A DNA stretch of 64,000 nt, taken from NCBI GenBank assembly GCA_023213315.1, contig JAKCPI010008049.1:29578-93577 (forward strand), read 5' to 3'. Of this stretch, positions 22,022-32,405 are shown piece after piece. This stretch comes from Euborellia annulipes (lineage: Eukaryota > Arthropoda > Insecta > Dermaptera > Anisolabididae). Under the pieces are notes generated by a model. The model made no database searches. It had not been told where the DNA came from and worked only from the letters and a program-made list of their open reading frames with translations. The translations under genes and the position numbers were made by a program. Numbering within the stretch: position 1 is the first letter of the stretch; the number at the start of each line of letters is the position of its first letter.

Positions 22022-22394
22022 AAGGGTGGGAGAGAATCAGAGTGGAATAATTCGAGATGGAGTTAGGGAAAAAATAAGTAGAGGTGGGAATGTGGGAGGT
22101 TAAAATGAAGGAGTAAAACTTTGGGCAAAAATATTTTCTTTCGCCAAGTCAGCAATTTGATAAAAAGCATTCACCACGGATATAGGCCAACAACAAGTGC
22201 AAATTTACATCAGGTTTTTTTTTTTTTTTTTAAGATTCAGATTTTGATTAATTCGTTTTTTTTTTGTTTGTTAAAGATTGACTATATGAATACGTAGAAA
22301 GTGAGTGATTACACAGCAACAGCGATTTGATTGATTGAGTATTTGAAACTATTTTTGGGTATTTGGGTAGCGCTCATTCCAAAAATGCCATCAA
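21911..22394. other. AT-rich interval with a long poly(T)
   Basis: A run of about 32 T at 21989-22020, another at 22217-22230, and an A/G-rich stretch between. No gene seen. Confidence 0.5.
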
Positions 22395-22600
22395 TTTTGC
22401 CCCCAGCACGTCAGATTTTAGAGATATAGAGAAAATAAAATTTTAATAGAAAATGTGCTCTAAAGCGGCTCTAATTTTATATCACCTGGATTTTTTTAAG
22501 GCGCCACCCCTTTTAATATGCAGATAGTTATAATACATATAAATTTTAAGCGAACTGCTAAAAGTTTAGAAAAATCGAATTTTATCAGTTTTTTTTTTCT
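22395..22600 (+). repeat. Left arm of a diverged inverted pair (partner 24262-24460)
   Basis: GCACGTCAGATTTTAGAG, TTTTAATAGAAAATGTG, CTCTAATTTTATATCACCTG and ACATATAAATTTTAAG recur in reverse complement, in the same order, in 24262-24460. The arms have drifted but align along their whole length. Confidence 0.75.
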
Positions 22601-22762
22601 TTGGTCACCCCTAATACAATTTTAGGTATCCCTGAATGAAAAAAATATATATTTAGGATGTTCAAGAGTTCTTTGGCTTTCTAAAAATTATTCATTCGTA
22701 AAAATCTATTAATTATTAACGAAATTATAAACAAAAACATCATCAAAGAAAAAACACAAGTA

Positions 22763-23068
22763 CAGTGAGGGACGATATTAAGTCCCACCCATGCGTTTTC
22801 TAGTTGTGATTATTTCATTGTTTTTATAAAAGAAAATGAAAATCTTTATTGGAAATTTTCTAGGTTTGAACCATGAAAGTTTCCATTAAAAAATATATAA
22901 TATTTTTAGGGGGGAGGGGGGGGGGGGGGGGGAGGGGAGGGTGGGAAGGGAGGGGGAAGGGACGGAGGAGGGAGAGAGGGGCGGGGGGGGGTGGGGGCGG
23001 GGGGGGGGGATTTTAAAAACAATGAAATAATCACAAGTAGAAAACGGACTTAATATTGCTCCTCACTG
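22763..23068. mobile_element. Tc1/mariner-type MITE with a G-rich expansion in its loop
   Basis: TA-flanked ends CAGTGAGGGACGATATTAAG and CTTAATATTGCTCCTCACTG, with long subterminal inverted repeats (TTGTGATTATTTCATTG and complement). Compared with 46735-46943, it carries about 105 bp of G-rich sequence (about 22908-23012) in the loop. No transposase. Confidence 0.8.
22908..23012 (+). repeat. G-rich, G-quadruplex-prone tract
   Basis: Almost pure purine with many runs of three or more G (one longer than 15) broken by single A or T. It sits where the sibling MITE at 46735 has only a short T/A stretch, so it arose after insertion. Confidence 0.8.
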
Positions 23069-23205
23069 TACATTCACTGGTCGAAAAAAATTAACTTCTT
23101 TTTCTTTCACAAGAATTAAGAGATTGTAGAAATATTTTTCATGCTGAATTCAATATATTTCAGTTCAACCTTCAGGCAAGAATTTTGTGTGTTATTAATT
23201 TAATT

Positions 23206-23540
23206 TTTACTTTCTATTACATATAGGCCTATATATATAGTCACTGTTTATGTGTGTCTGTGAGAGCCTATGTGTGTGAGAGCGACGCGCGAAAGCCCAT
23301 GTTTGTCTGAGTGTTTGTCTGTGTGTATGTGTGAGAGCGCGACGCGCGAAAGCGCGCGCGTATTAGTGTGAGTGTGTATGTGTATCACACACGTGACCAC
23401 GGCGCGAGATAGTTCAGGTTTGTGTAAGTGTGTGTATGTGAGCGCGGGCGCGCGAAAGCTTACGGCTGTGTGAGTGTAAGCGCCTGCGTGTGTGTGTTAG
23501 TGTGCGTGTGTGTCTTGTATTTGTATTATATTCATTGCCC
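23206..23540 (-). repeat. HER end fragment leading into a GT/CpG low-complexity tract
   Basis: TTTTTACTTTCTATTACA and TATAGGCCTATATATATAG are the HER terminus. They are followed by 280 bp of TGTGTGTCTG mixed with GAGAGCGCGACGCGCGAAAG repeats, where alternating purine-pyrimidine stretches such as GCGCGCGCGTAT could adopt Z-DNA. It may have expanded from the HER TGTGTCTG stretch. Confidence 0.55.
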
Positions 23541-23789
23541 AAATTGATGGGTCTCAATGAATTAAGAAATCTGATAATCAGTATATGTATATGATAGAAT
23601 GATTGTAAATAAATATAAATGCCTTATCAAAACAGAGCAATTACATATTAAAAAATAAAAAAAAAATGTAGTCAAATGTCACTAAATAATTGTAGATATT
23701 ACTAAAAATGAAATTAAATCGAATATCGATCAAACAGACCTCGCCATCTTTTTGACCGTTTGCTTAAATAAAAGGATATCTCAACTCAC
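23541..23789 (-). other. Putative first intron, 5' part (minus strand)
   Basis: Follows the donor GTGAGT at 23789-23784 on the minus strand. No matching acceptor and exon could be recognised nearer the window start, so the intron end is unknown. Confidence 0.35.
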
Positions 23790-24004
23790 CGTTGTGATTG
23801 CAGTCCATTCGCAACTCCATTTGATATTTGCCAAAACACATCTCTATTTGGTATTTTCAAACACTTATTAAACACATAACACATCCCGGAGATTAATCAA
23901 TCACTAATTTAAACACAAATTATGCACTTTGTAAATAAAAACTCACAATACATTTCGCACTCCCGGAATCGCGTGGGTCAAAACTCGACGATCTTCTTTA
24001 GACT
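23790..24004 (-). CDS. Candidate first exon of a minus-strand host gene (partial)
   Basis: The product is not recognised. On the minus strand an initiator TCAGTC (24006-24001, start at about 24004) is followed by a leader of about 180 bases and CAAATGG with ATG at 23820-23818. The coding part is 31 bases: ten codons reading MELRMDCNHN plus one base. It ends at the strong donor ACG|GTGAGT (exon end 23790). No upstream TATA is seen. The purine before the start fits a Kozak context. The exon sits in a non-repetitive, less AT-rich patch, unlike everything around it. Later exons are unseen, so the reading frame cannot be confirmed. It could instead be a chance combination, but initiator, start context and donor together make this the best gene signal here. 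Confidence 0.45.
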
Positions 24005-24060
24005 GATTGATCAACTTGCCGAGAGGAAGGACGTCATTGGCGCTGTGAGCGCCAACAACA
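23960..24060 (-). promoter_or_regulatory. Promoter of the candidate first exon
   Basis: Minus-strand order: TTGGCGCTCACAGCGCCAAT (an inverted GGCGCT/AGCGCC pair), ATGACGTCC (CRE-like, about 24033-24025), TTGATCAATCAG, then the initiator TCAGTC. CpG-richer than its flanks. Use as a promoter is inferred. Confidence 0.4.
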
Positions 24061-24183
24061 ATCAAACCATTTATAATTGCTAATTTCATTCATATATTAT
24101 TTTTACTACTTAAATTAAATCTAATATTATTATTATTTATAATTATATCATTTTATTTTTTGCAATTAATTAGGAATTTGATT

Positions 24184-24245
24184 ATATAAAATCTGGTGTG
24201 ACTTGTCGCACAGGACACAACGTTCTCTTACCTTAGGTAAAAAAA
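24184..24245 (+). repeat. HER long-hairpin fragment (5' half only)
   Basis: AAAATCTGGTGTGACTTGTC, CACAGGACACAACG and TTACCTTAGGTAA, then a poly(A) from 24240 replaces the rest. Confidence 0.65.
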
Positions 24246-24261
24246 AAAAAAAAAAAAAATT

Positions 24262-24460
24262 CGAATTTTCTAAGCTTTTAGACATTTGTCTAAATGACCT
24301 CCTATTGGGTTGAAACTTAAAATTTATATGTATTAAGAGGTGTCGCCTTAAAAAAAATCCAGGTAATATAAAATTAGAACCGCTTTAGATCATATTTTCT
24401 ATTAAAATTTGATTTTCTCTAAAGTCTTAAAATCTGACGTGATGAGGCGAAACTGGAATC
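24262..24460 (-). repeat. Right arm of the diverged inverted pair (partner 22395-22600)
   Basis: Reverse complement of the left arm across AAATTTATATGTATTAAGAG, ATCCAGGTAATATAAAATTA, TTTTCTATTAAAATTTG and TAAAATCTGACGTG. The pair encloses the G-rich MITE, the GT tract and the candidate exon. Confidence 0.75.
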
Positions 24461-25012
24461 AGCAAAAAAGTTCCTTTTTATTGCCCTGTGTTATTATTCA
24501 TTTATTTAGAAAAAAAAAATTCAAAAATTGTTTATTTTTCGATAAATCGCAAATTCATACCAAATATTTAGGCAATTATTATTATCAATGAATCAGTGAA
24601 GTATCCGTAGTAAATACGGATTCCTGAAATATTCCAGCCAATGAGGCGATTGGCCTGAAGATTTTCAAGGTGACCAACTGACATTTGATTTTTATATTTA
24701 ATAAATCCTATTCAAGAGAGCGGGTCATAAACACTCTCACCCATATACATCCATTTAAAAGAGATAAGCCAATGAACAATATAATAATTTTCAGAAATGA
24801 AATTTTTCAACACTTGAACCAAAGAAGCAAATTTCAAAAACTTAAGAAGTAAGTGATATGTTTTTTACAATTAAATATTTCTTTAAAAGAAAATTTGACA
24901 CAAAAGAAAATTTATCTTTTTTTGATAAAGACGATCAATTTTAATCAAAGAAAGGAATTTATAAAAAAAAAATTAATCATTGGTTTAAGTTGTGGCTGTG
25001 ATGTGATTATAA
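24461..25012. other. AT-rich interval, no gene seen
   Basis: Two short frames (60 and 73 codons) of AT-biased composition; no other signal. Confidence 0.5.
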
Positions 25013-25408
25013 TGGAGAGTTGGAGATATCAGCAAAACGGGAATGCTCTAGGTTCAATAAAACTCCCAGAATAAGACGTTTCCAGGTCAGAGTTTATTTG
25101 GCCATCTTCAGTTATTAGAAATTATACACATAAAGCACATGTTATGGAACCAGAATTTGTCAATAATAAAATTTATTTGCTTCATACAAAATTATATGGC
25201 TCCTGTGCCCAAGATTAGAAATAAATGATCATAAAATAAATTTTATTATTGAAAAATCCTGGTTCAATCACATGTACACTTGCTTTATGGGTATAATTTC
25301 CAATTTCTGAAGATGGCCAAATAAATTCAGGCCCAAACATCTTATTTTGGGAGTTTTATTGAAACTTGAGCATTCTAATTTGGCTGATATCCCCAAACTC
25401 TCCATTAT
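25013..25408. mobile_element. Penelope-like terminal-repeat foldback with long loop
   Basis: Arms 25013-25145 and about 25275-25408 share GAGAGTTGGAGATATC, TTCAATAAAACTCCCA, CCATCTTCAG and ATAATTTC in inverted order, with a loop of about 130 bp. A hammerhead-like motif lies in each arm. Confidence 0.65.
25075..25111 (-). ncRNA. Hammerhead-like motif
   Basis: On the minus strand: intact CTGAAGA, T, GGCC, an AT-rich loop, GACCTG, intact GAAACGTC. Stem II is short and imperfect (GGCC with GACC). The partner at 25307-25341 (+) keeps CTGAAGA but has CAAA in place of GAAA. Confidence 0.4.
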
Positions 25409-27056
25409 AAAAAATTTTTAAAAATCGATAACTCCACCTGATATTATATTCAATTCTTTTAAACATGTGAAGTAAATGAAGGCACATGCATAATCATTTT
25501 GCACCGCTGGCAAAATGCCATATAAGTAAATAACTTAATATAATAAAGATATTTAATATAATATATACAGGTAGAAATATTCAAATTGAATAAATTAAAA
25601 TAGGGGAAAAAAATTAATTTATCTTATGATTAGTAAAAACTGTATTTAAAATGATTAAAAATTAGTAAGTTTTAAGAGACCATTGACCAAAATTTGTGTT
25701 GGAAGTTTACTTCTTTATACAGCTGATTCTTCTAGCAATAATTTTATAAAAAAAAATAAGATATTTTTAAAATTAATGGATTTTAATATGGAATAGTTTA
25801 GATCAAATTCATTTATAGAGTATAGAAAATTATGGGAAACGAAAAGGGATAGAGTAATGCTAGATAAAAGAGGAATTTATTACAATAAGTAATATTTGAC
25901 GGACGTATTTATTTGTAATCAGCTCGGTAATTACTAAATAGATAATGTTTAGATGTATTGTGTGTTTCATAATAAAATTCCACCCAAACCTCTCTATTTT
26001 GGAGTGGAGCTTCACATTCCAAAGGAAGTTTTTTTTTTTTTTTGCTAGCTAGAAATACAAATAGAAGAGGAGTTATATGGTAGGAAATCAAACAACTTTT
26101 GGGGTGCAAATAGGTTGCTGTGTATCTCCGAGCACGAAAGTTACTCAGTCAAGAAAAAAAAAAAAAAAAACAGGTTTGTGGGCTTACACGGTCCAAATGA
26201 AATAAAAGAAAATTTTAGTTTATATTATTATGTAAGTTAGTGATAACTTTTATTGTAAAATTATATCAGACTATTATGTGAGTTCAAGATAAACAATTTG
26301 ATTAAAGTAATAAAACAAATCAAACAAAAAAAAACAGCCAAAAGAATACTTCCGGAATTGGAGAGATTTCGGAAATGTCCTGTTTTATAAAACAACAAAC
26401 ATTTGAACTATAAATAGTTTGAGTTGACAAAATTCACTCACTATTCCAATGGCGAAATATATACACAAAGTAAATTCATTTCCGGATTGCGAAAACTCGT
26501 CTAACATCCACCAGTTCCCTATTTATTATTATTCAATTCTAAATTTGCATTCTAAGCCAATCAATTTTTCAAACAAGGTTTGGAATTTTTTTTTTTTTTT
26601 GTTTATTTTTTTCCTCTATATTTATTCACAATCAGTTTAACTAATTATTCAAATAAAGGAAAATTATTTTCATACTAATGAATCATGATCGTTAATAAGT
26701 AGAGAAAAAAAAATGTAAATATGAAAAAAAGTTTAGTTTAAAAAATGTTTTAAGCCAATCAACAAAGTTGCAATGCTAAAGTATAGTTGAATCCTGGATG
26801 GGTAGAAACAAGTATGTGGAACGTCAACCGATATCCAACAGTATTAATAATAAATACATGTATATGTAAAAAATTGAGACTTTCACCCTAAATGGCCGCA
26901 ATAATCGAAGTAAAAAATGAATCAATCAAGTTGAAAAAAAATTGTTTATAAAAAACATTAATTTTAAATGTATGGAATGAAGAAATTTGTTAATATTGAT
27001 TACTGGAAGATAGGTAACCTAAATGAATTCAAATCAATTATAGAGATATTCTAAGG
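25409..27056. other. AT-rich interval, no gene seen
   Basis: No repeat family recognised in 1.6 kb apart from poly(A/T) runs at about 26030, 26155 and 26588. Frames of up to 66 codons are AT-biased. Confidence 0.5.
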
Positions 27057-27505
27057 CAGAGGTTTCCAACCAATGGTAAGTGAGCGATACTGGGACGAAA
27101 ATAAAATAAAAAATATCTAATATTAAAAACAAGTATAAAATCATCTTTCCTCAATGATAAAAAATAAAGGCTCGGACTAAGCCGAGCGTACAACTTTGCC
27201 CACCCACTACTCAAGAAAAAAAATTTTGTCCACCCCCCTAGAGCCCCCCTAATGGTCCGATGTTATACATATTATATATCATTTTACTCGGGAGGAAGTC
27301 TAGTTTCTGAATATATAAAAAAATTATAGGTTATGTAAGAAGAAGAATTTTTGTCCCCCCCCCCTAGAGCCCCCCCTAATGGTCCGATGTTTACCAAAAG
27401 CTTTTCAGTTCTTGGCCTCTACCCCTAGTTTATGGGTGCAAAATTTCAAAACAATTGAATGAATAGTTTTTGAGATTTCGTTGACGAAAAAAATTACCAC
27501 AGATA
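27057..27505 (+). repeat. hAT-like left end and a duplicated C-rich block
   Basis: CAGAGGTTTCCAACC at 27057 resembles an hAT terminus. Further in, TTTTGTCC with a C run and GAGCCCCCCTAATGGTCCGA occurs twice (about 27222-27265 and 27343-27393), about 122 bp apart. The tail TTGAATGAATAGTTTTTGAG resembles HER-class interiors. Confidence 0.45.
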
Positions 27506-27514
27506 TCACACACA

Positions 27515-27700
27515 CACACCATTTGGATACCAAATGGCTTAAATAGAAATGCCTGAACCCACAATATATATATTAATTACAACGGTTATCGTCAAAGTCT
27601 TAAATGGCCTAAGTTGCCGAAAAGACTGTGTGAATGTGTGTGTGAGTGTGAGTGTGAATGAGAAAAAAGTGTGAATGTTTAAAAAAAAAATAAAATAAAA
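27515..27700 (+). mobile_element. tRNA-SINE body, 5'-truncated
   Basis: CATTTGGATACCAAATGGCT, ACGGTTATCGTCAAAGTC, GGCCTAAGTTGCCGAAAAGA, a GTGTGAGTGTGAGTG stretch and an AAATAAAATAAAAT tail. The tRNA head is missing. Confidence 0.75.
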
Positions 27701-28177
27701 TAAAATAATCTGTTGAAAGGGCCTAAAAGAGGGCATAGAGGCAGGCGCGCGGCTGGAATTAAAAAAAAAAGTTAAATAAAAAAAAATTTCTTAAATATTT
27801 ACATCCAAAAAAGAGAACGGTTGTTCAGTGAATGTTTATTTAACTGAGAACAGACAAGGAAAGGAATAGAAATATTTATTAAATTTGTTTGATGTTTTTT
27901 AGGACATTTAGTATAATGCTTTATCAAGTATAAACAAGTGCATTAACAAATTTTTAACTATATTTATGTATCTCGAACGAAAATTTTATTAAAAATACAT
28001 CTAAAAGGGCTTTGATAATTTTGAAAAAAAAAAAAAAAAAAAATATTCGTAAAAAAAAATTTTAACTTTTGACTAGTCTTTTCAGAAAATTGAACTAAAA
28101 GTTTTTTAAATAATAGGCTAAGTTTTGTATTATAATATAATAAAATACATTTTTTATATAAAATTTAAAAAAAATTG
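27701..28177. other. AT-rich interval, no gene seen
   Basis: Poly(A) at 28023-28042; no other signal. Confidence 0.5.
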
Positions 28178-28226
28178 TATACCAAGGGCCGCGGGTTCGG
28201 ATCCCAGGCAGTCCGATGAGTATTAA
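28178..28226 (+). mobile_element. tRNA-SINE head fragment
   Basis: TACCAAGGGCCGCGGGTTCG followed by GATCCCAGGCAGTCCGATGA: the B-box region only. Confidence 0.6.
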
Positions 28227-28239
28227 CTTAAGTTAACTT

Positions 28240-28660
28240 AAGTATTAACGAAAGTTAAACTATAAAGCCTAAACGTTAACATTGAGTCAATAGTGTTGAA
28301 AATTAATGTCATGTCTAGGGGGTGCTTTTAATATTTTAATTAACGTCGCTGTTAAAACTTTGTTTAGAGAATAGCATTTTTTACCGCTGGTATATCAGAT
28401 AAGCCTACTAGATTGAAATTAGCAAATCAAGTTTGTAATGCGCATGCGTGAGAGGTTATCTAAAAACACGAACAAACAGAAAACAAAGCTATCTTCATAT
28501 GATTCGTTAACACCTGGTGCTAAAAAATAAAAAGTTAACGTCGCTGTTAAAACTTGGTTTAGAGAATAACGCAGATGTTATTACTTTACTTTTTAACACC
28601 CATTTATTGATGTTAAATTTTAACGTATGTTTTTAGAGAATAGACCATTAAATTGAATTT
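28240..28660. repeat. Degenerate repeat of TTAACG-containing units
   Basis: TTAACGTCGCTGTTAAAACT with GTTTAGAGAATA occurs at about 28340 and 28533, and a weaker version at about 28605-28645. Spacing is about 195 bp and falling. Further TTAACGAAAG and ACGTTAACATTG words precede it. Confidence 0.5.
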
Positions 28661-28732
28661 TTAAATGATAAGTGAAATACTAAGTTTGAGAATAAATAAT
28701 TAATATTTGAAAAGTAAGTAACATCAGGTAGG

Positions 28733-28931
28733 AGAGAGGTGGGACGGGCGGAGTGGTGACCCATCCAGGGCAGCGCCAGGCGGGGAGCCAACAAGGCGGC
28801 CTTGACACACTTGGCGAGAGGCGCGTGAGCGCCTGCGAGAGGCCACCATGCCGCCCACCAAGAGCCCCCAGCCTCCGGGGACTAATGCCAACAAAAGAGC
28901 AGCATGGCTGCCTGCCTGCCTTCTTTCTTAA
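28733..28931 (+). other. Isolated GC-rich island with a small frame in strong Kozak context
   Basis: The most GC-rich non-homopolymer stretch of the window. GCCACCATG is an ideal Kozak start at 28848. It opens a 27-codon frame (28848-28931) beginning MPPTKSPQPPGTNANKRAAW. No splice donor precedes the stop. A second plus frame overlaps it without a good start. The island could be a CpG-type first exon, an inserted repeat or foreign DNA; no family recognised. Confidence 0.35.
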
Positions 28932-30365
28932 AAATTTACCTCCAAAAATTTAACATTAAATATAATGTCCGAAGAAATAACAGTGAATAATAAATATTTC
29001 TTTTTTATTATTAAACAATTTAATGATTAGAAAAATATTGAATGGTTGATAATTGTTAATGATTTATTATAATCAATTTCGAAATAGGTCACACCTTTAC
29101 ATTTAATGTAATTTAATATAAAAGAAAACATGCGGGTATGGAGTTTGTTAAATTGACAATTCAATAAAGAAGCCCTCATAATTTTAAGGGTGATTTTAAA
29201 AGTGAGCTCGGAAAATAATTTGTAATTATCTTTATTATTTTAAAATTTACATTATATTTCTTATCAAAAATTGATAAATTTTATTATGATTAAAACTTTC
29301 TAAGCATAGCGTATCACGTTCATTTTAAGATAATAAAATTTTATATTTTATGTGCAGGATCGTTCCGTGCGGGACAGAATGTGCACTTGCATGGGGCGGC
29401 CAAATCTGGGCGAACGAAGAAGAAAAAAAAATGATATTTCAAAAATCAATCATTGATAAAATAGAATGAACCAAATAATACTACATACTACAACAATAAT
29501 ATTTTTATTTGCTTTACAATTTAATTTTTGATAAACCGGATAATCAAGTAATTATCAGTTGCCCAATTTATAAGTAAGTCAACATTTACATTTCTGCTTT
29601 TATTGTATTAATTTTGCTTTCGTTTTGTTTTTATATTGGTATCAATTTTGTATTGTTTATATTAATTTGAGAAATATGTATTTTGTAAACGTTTTTAGCC
29701 CAATGGCGTGTAGCTATACGGGAAAAATAAAAATAAAAAGTGCATTTACATTTCATTTTAATTTGTTTTCCTATATTTTAACGAACAAACTTGTTATTGA
29801 GTAGGCTACATTTTGTAGCCTTCAAATAAAATAACGTTTGATAAGAAAGGAGGGGCGCCAAATTTTTTTGCACGAGACGCCAAAACGGTTAGGAACGGAC
29901 GGCCCTGTATATGTGAACTCATATTTATTCATATCAAACTCTTCCAAAAGAAGATATACAAATAAACATATGGAAACATTTAAGTTGTGTTTATACAATT
30001 TTTTTGTTTCTGGAGGGAGGAAAAAAAATTCAAGCAATTAATGACTCCCCATTTGTCCTGGGTGACAGTTGGATATCAAAATTTGACAGGAATCTATCAA
30101 GGGTGAAAAAAAATCCCAGCTGATACTTAACAAATCCACTATTTACTTTGGAGGTTAAGAATTCAGCTTGGATTTTTTTTTTTGTTTAGGTCGAATGGAT
30201 TTTTGTATAGGTAAATATTAATTTATTTAAAAAAGTTTTTTTTTTTTTTAGAAAAATTTATATAACTAAGTTACTATTAAAGGGATATTAATTAATTAAT
30301 ATTAATAAAATTCCATTTCTTCCTTTTTCTATCCCAGAGTTTAATAACTAACTTGTAAGTTTAAT
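28932..30365. other. AT-rich interval, no gene seen
   Basis: GC-richer scraps at 29358-29425 (GTGCGGGACAGAATGTGC) and 29850-29910 (GCACGAGACGCCAAAACG, GGACGGCCCTG) look like decayed MITE ends. The overlapping 67- and 71-codon frames on opposite strands there are not convincing. Confidence 0.45.
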
Positions 30366-31035
30366 TTTTACTTTCTCTTACCTCTATATATATGTTAATA
30401 TATATAGAGAGAAAGCATTGGATTCATGTCAAAAATTCGATGTCGAGATTTTGATGGATCTTCACGTTTTGAGGTCCCCTGAATCAAAAAAAGTGGTTTT
30501 CGCGACATGGTCTGTCTGTCTGTCTGTGTTCAATTTTAAACATGAAGGAATTGAACAAGGAGGTTGAAATTTTATATTTAAGTTTTTAAACCCTCCTGGA
30601 CCGTGAAAATAAGCTTTTAAACAAAATCGGCCAAAGAGTACTAGTACTTTACTGATGTACTTTTTCATTTTTTTTTTTCGATTTTCTCAAAAATCGCTCC
30701 AACGACTTTGGTTAAAATTCAAAAATCAATTATTTTTTAGATGCTCTTTAAAATGAATATTCTCATTTTGCCATTGAAATATTCTGAAGACCACTCTACT
30801 CTTGTACTTCATAGGAGGGATAGGTGAGATGGTTGCCATGGTAACAAAATATAGGCTAACTATTTTCCCATACTTATAAATTTTACATCTTGAATTCTAA
30901 TATACCAGCAGCGGAAACTAAATATATGTCGACAGGAAAAATCTGGTGTGACATGCACAGAACTTTCGATTACCGAAGGTAAGAAAAAATTGTGTGCTGT
31001 GCGACAGTCACACCAGATTTTTTTTTTTTTTTTGT
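30366..31035 (-). mobile_element. HER dispersed repeat, full length
   Basis: Both ends are present: small hairpin at 30366-30415 (TTTTTACTTTCTCTTACC ... AGAGAGAAAG) and long hairpin at about 30940-31020 (CTGGTGTGA ... TCACACCAG). GTTGCCATGGTAAC (30832-30845) matches the RFX X-box consensus. It also keeps the TCTGTCTGTCTG run and the CAAAATCGGCCAAAGAGTAC block. No frame. Confidence 0.85.
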
Positions 31036-31091
31036 TAATATCTCGCGGCATCCCCTAGCCTATCACGCGGCACCCCGGTTGGGAACCACTG
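31036..31091 (-). repeat. hAT-like terminal fragment
   Basis: CGCGGCACCCCGGTTGGGAA then CCACTG: the typical right end of an hAT element (CAGTGGTTCCCAACC in reverse). No partner end with a matching duplication was found. Confidence 0.45.
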
Positions 31092-32350
31092 GTCAAGCCC
31101 AAAAATAAATAGCCAGAAGATTTAAAAGAAAATATTTTTTTTATGAATTATTTATTTATTTTTCTGTTTAGTTCAAGTAGTGGGCAAACAAAGTAGTTTC
31201 CGGGGTCCTGAAGCCTGTCTGCCACGTGTTCGTCCTATTTTGGAAGGCAACAACTCCTCCAACTTTCCCTTTCTTCAGAGCCCTTTCTTTTTTTGTTTTT
31301 TTTAGGAGGGCAAGGACAGTATTTCTCCCGAGAGCATCTTTCTTTGATTGATCAGATTTCTCCTGATTATTTTTCTTATCACAGTGGTTTAGGATATGAC
31401 AAAAAAATGAATATAAAAGTGTATTTTTATATTGAATATGCAACAGGTTTCCACGAAATTATGTTATATTTTTATTTTATTATCTACCTGTGATTAGATT
31501 TAGAAATATCGATGATATTGAATCTATTTTTCAAAATATTGTAATTATGAATTTTTTTAGTCTTTGGGACATTTTTGGCCATATTTTAAACGATTTAATT
31601 ATATCAATTATGAATTAAATTAATTAATAACCTTGGAAACAATGAAGGGGAGACAATAAAAAAAAATTGGATACAAAGGGGTAAATGAACATTTTATCAA
31701 TTTAAATTTACAAAATGTTTTAATGATAGTCTATGATTGAAACTTTAATAAAAATAAGGAAAAAAATAAACGAAAAAAGACTTAAAAATTATCCAATCAA
31801 GCTAAGCTTCTAAGCTCTGTGCTGCTGGATCGGAGAAAAAATTAAGCCAATGGCTTGTCTGATGAAAAGGAAATGAAAAGCCTAAGCTAACTCGTGATAG
31901 CCAATCCACGTATTCACCAGGTGCCAGCTTTTGAGTGTTAATAGTGCTAACTAAATTTATTTTTCTCTAATTTGTAGATATTTTTTAAGTTTCGATAAGT
32001 TAGTAATTAATATGAGTATTAATATGAAGCAATACCTTTATATTATTTTGTTTATTTTATGGAAAGTGAATTTTCACCATTGATTAACACTTAATTAAGA
32101 TATCAAACTGATTCAATTAAAAAAAATAACAGAACGAGTTATCTGAAGACTTGAAACAGGGTCTATGGGAGTTTCCTATCTAAACATAATATAGTATTAA
32201 TCTTTGCCTACATACACACCTATATAATACGATCATGACACCTTCAATCTTATTATGATTTGAACATCTCTTTCAATCTTTAGGCTAGCCAAGAGATCTC
32301 TCTTCTCCAAATTTTTCAAACAAAAAGAATATTTTGACTTATGAGTGCAC
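31092..32350. other. AT-rich interval, no gene seen
   Basis: A 91-codon minus frame and a 66-codon plus frame overlap at 31168-31493. Neither has features and they exclude each other. Confidence 0.5.
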
Positions 32351-32354
32351 GAAG

Positions 32355-32405
32355 ATCTATGCCATAAGCTAAACTAAGCAGGGATGAACTTCGGATAGGT
32401 GAAAT
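32355..32405 (+). repeat. Possible decayed 5S rRNA-like promoter fragment
   Basis: ACTAAGCAGGGATG and CGGATAGGTGA recall box A and box C of 5S rRNA in the right order. Spacing is shorter than in 5S and similarity is weak. Confidence 0.25.

Noticed and set aside
27057..31091. A 4-kb hAT element from CAGAGGTTTCCAACC to GGTTGGGAACCACTG
   Set aside because: Flanks TTCTAAGG and GTCAAGCC do not match, there is no transposase between, and a full HER copy fills the right end.
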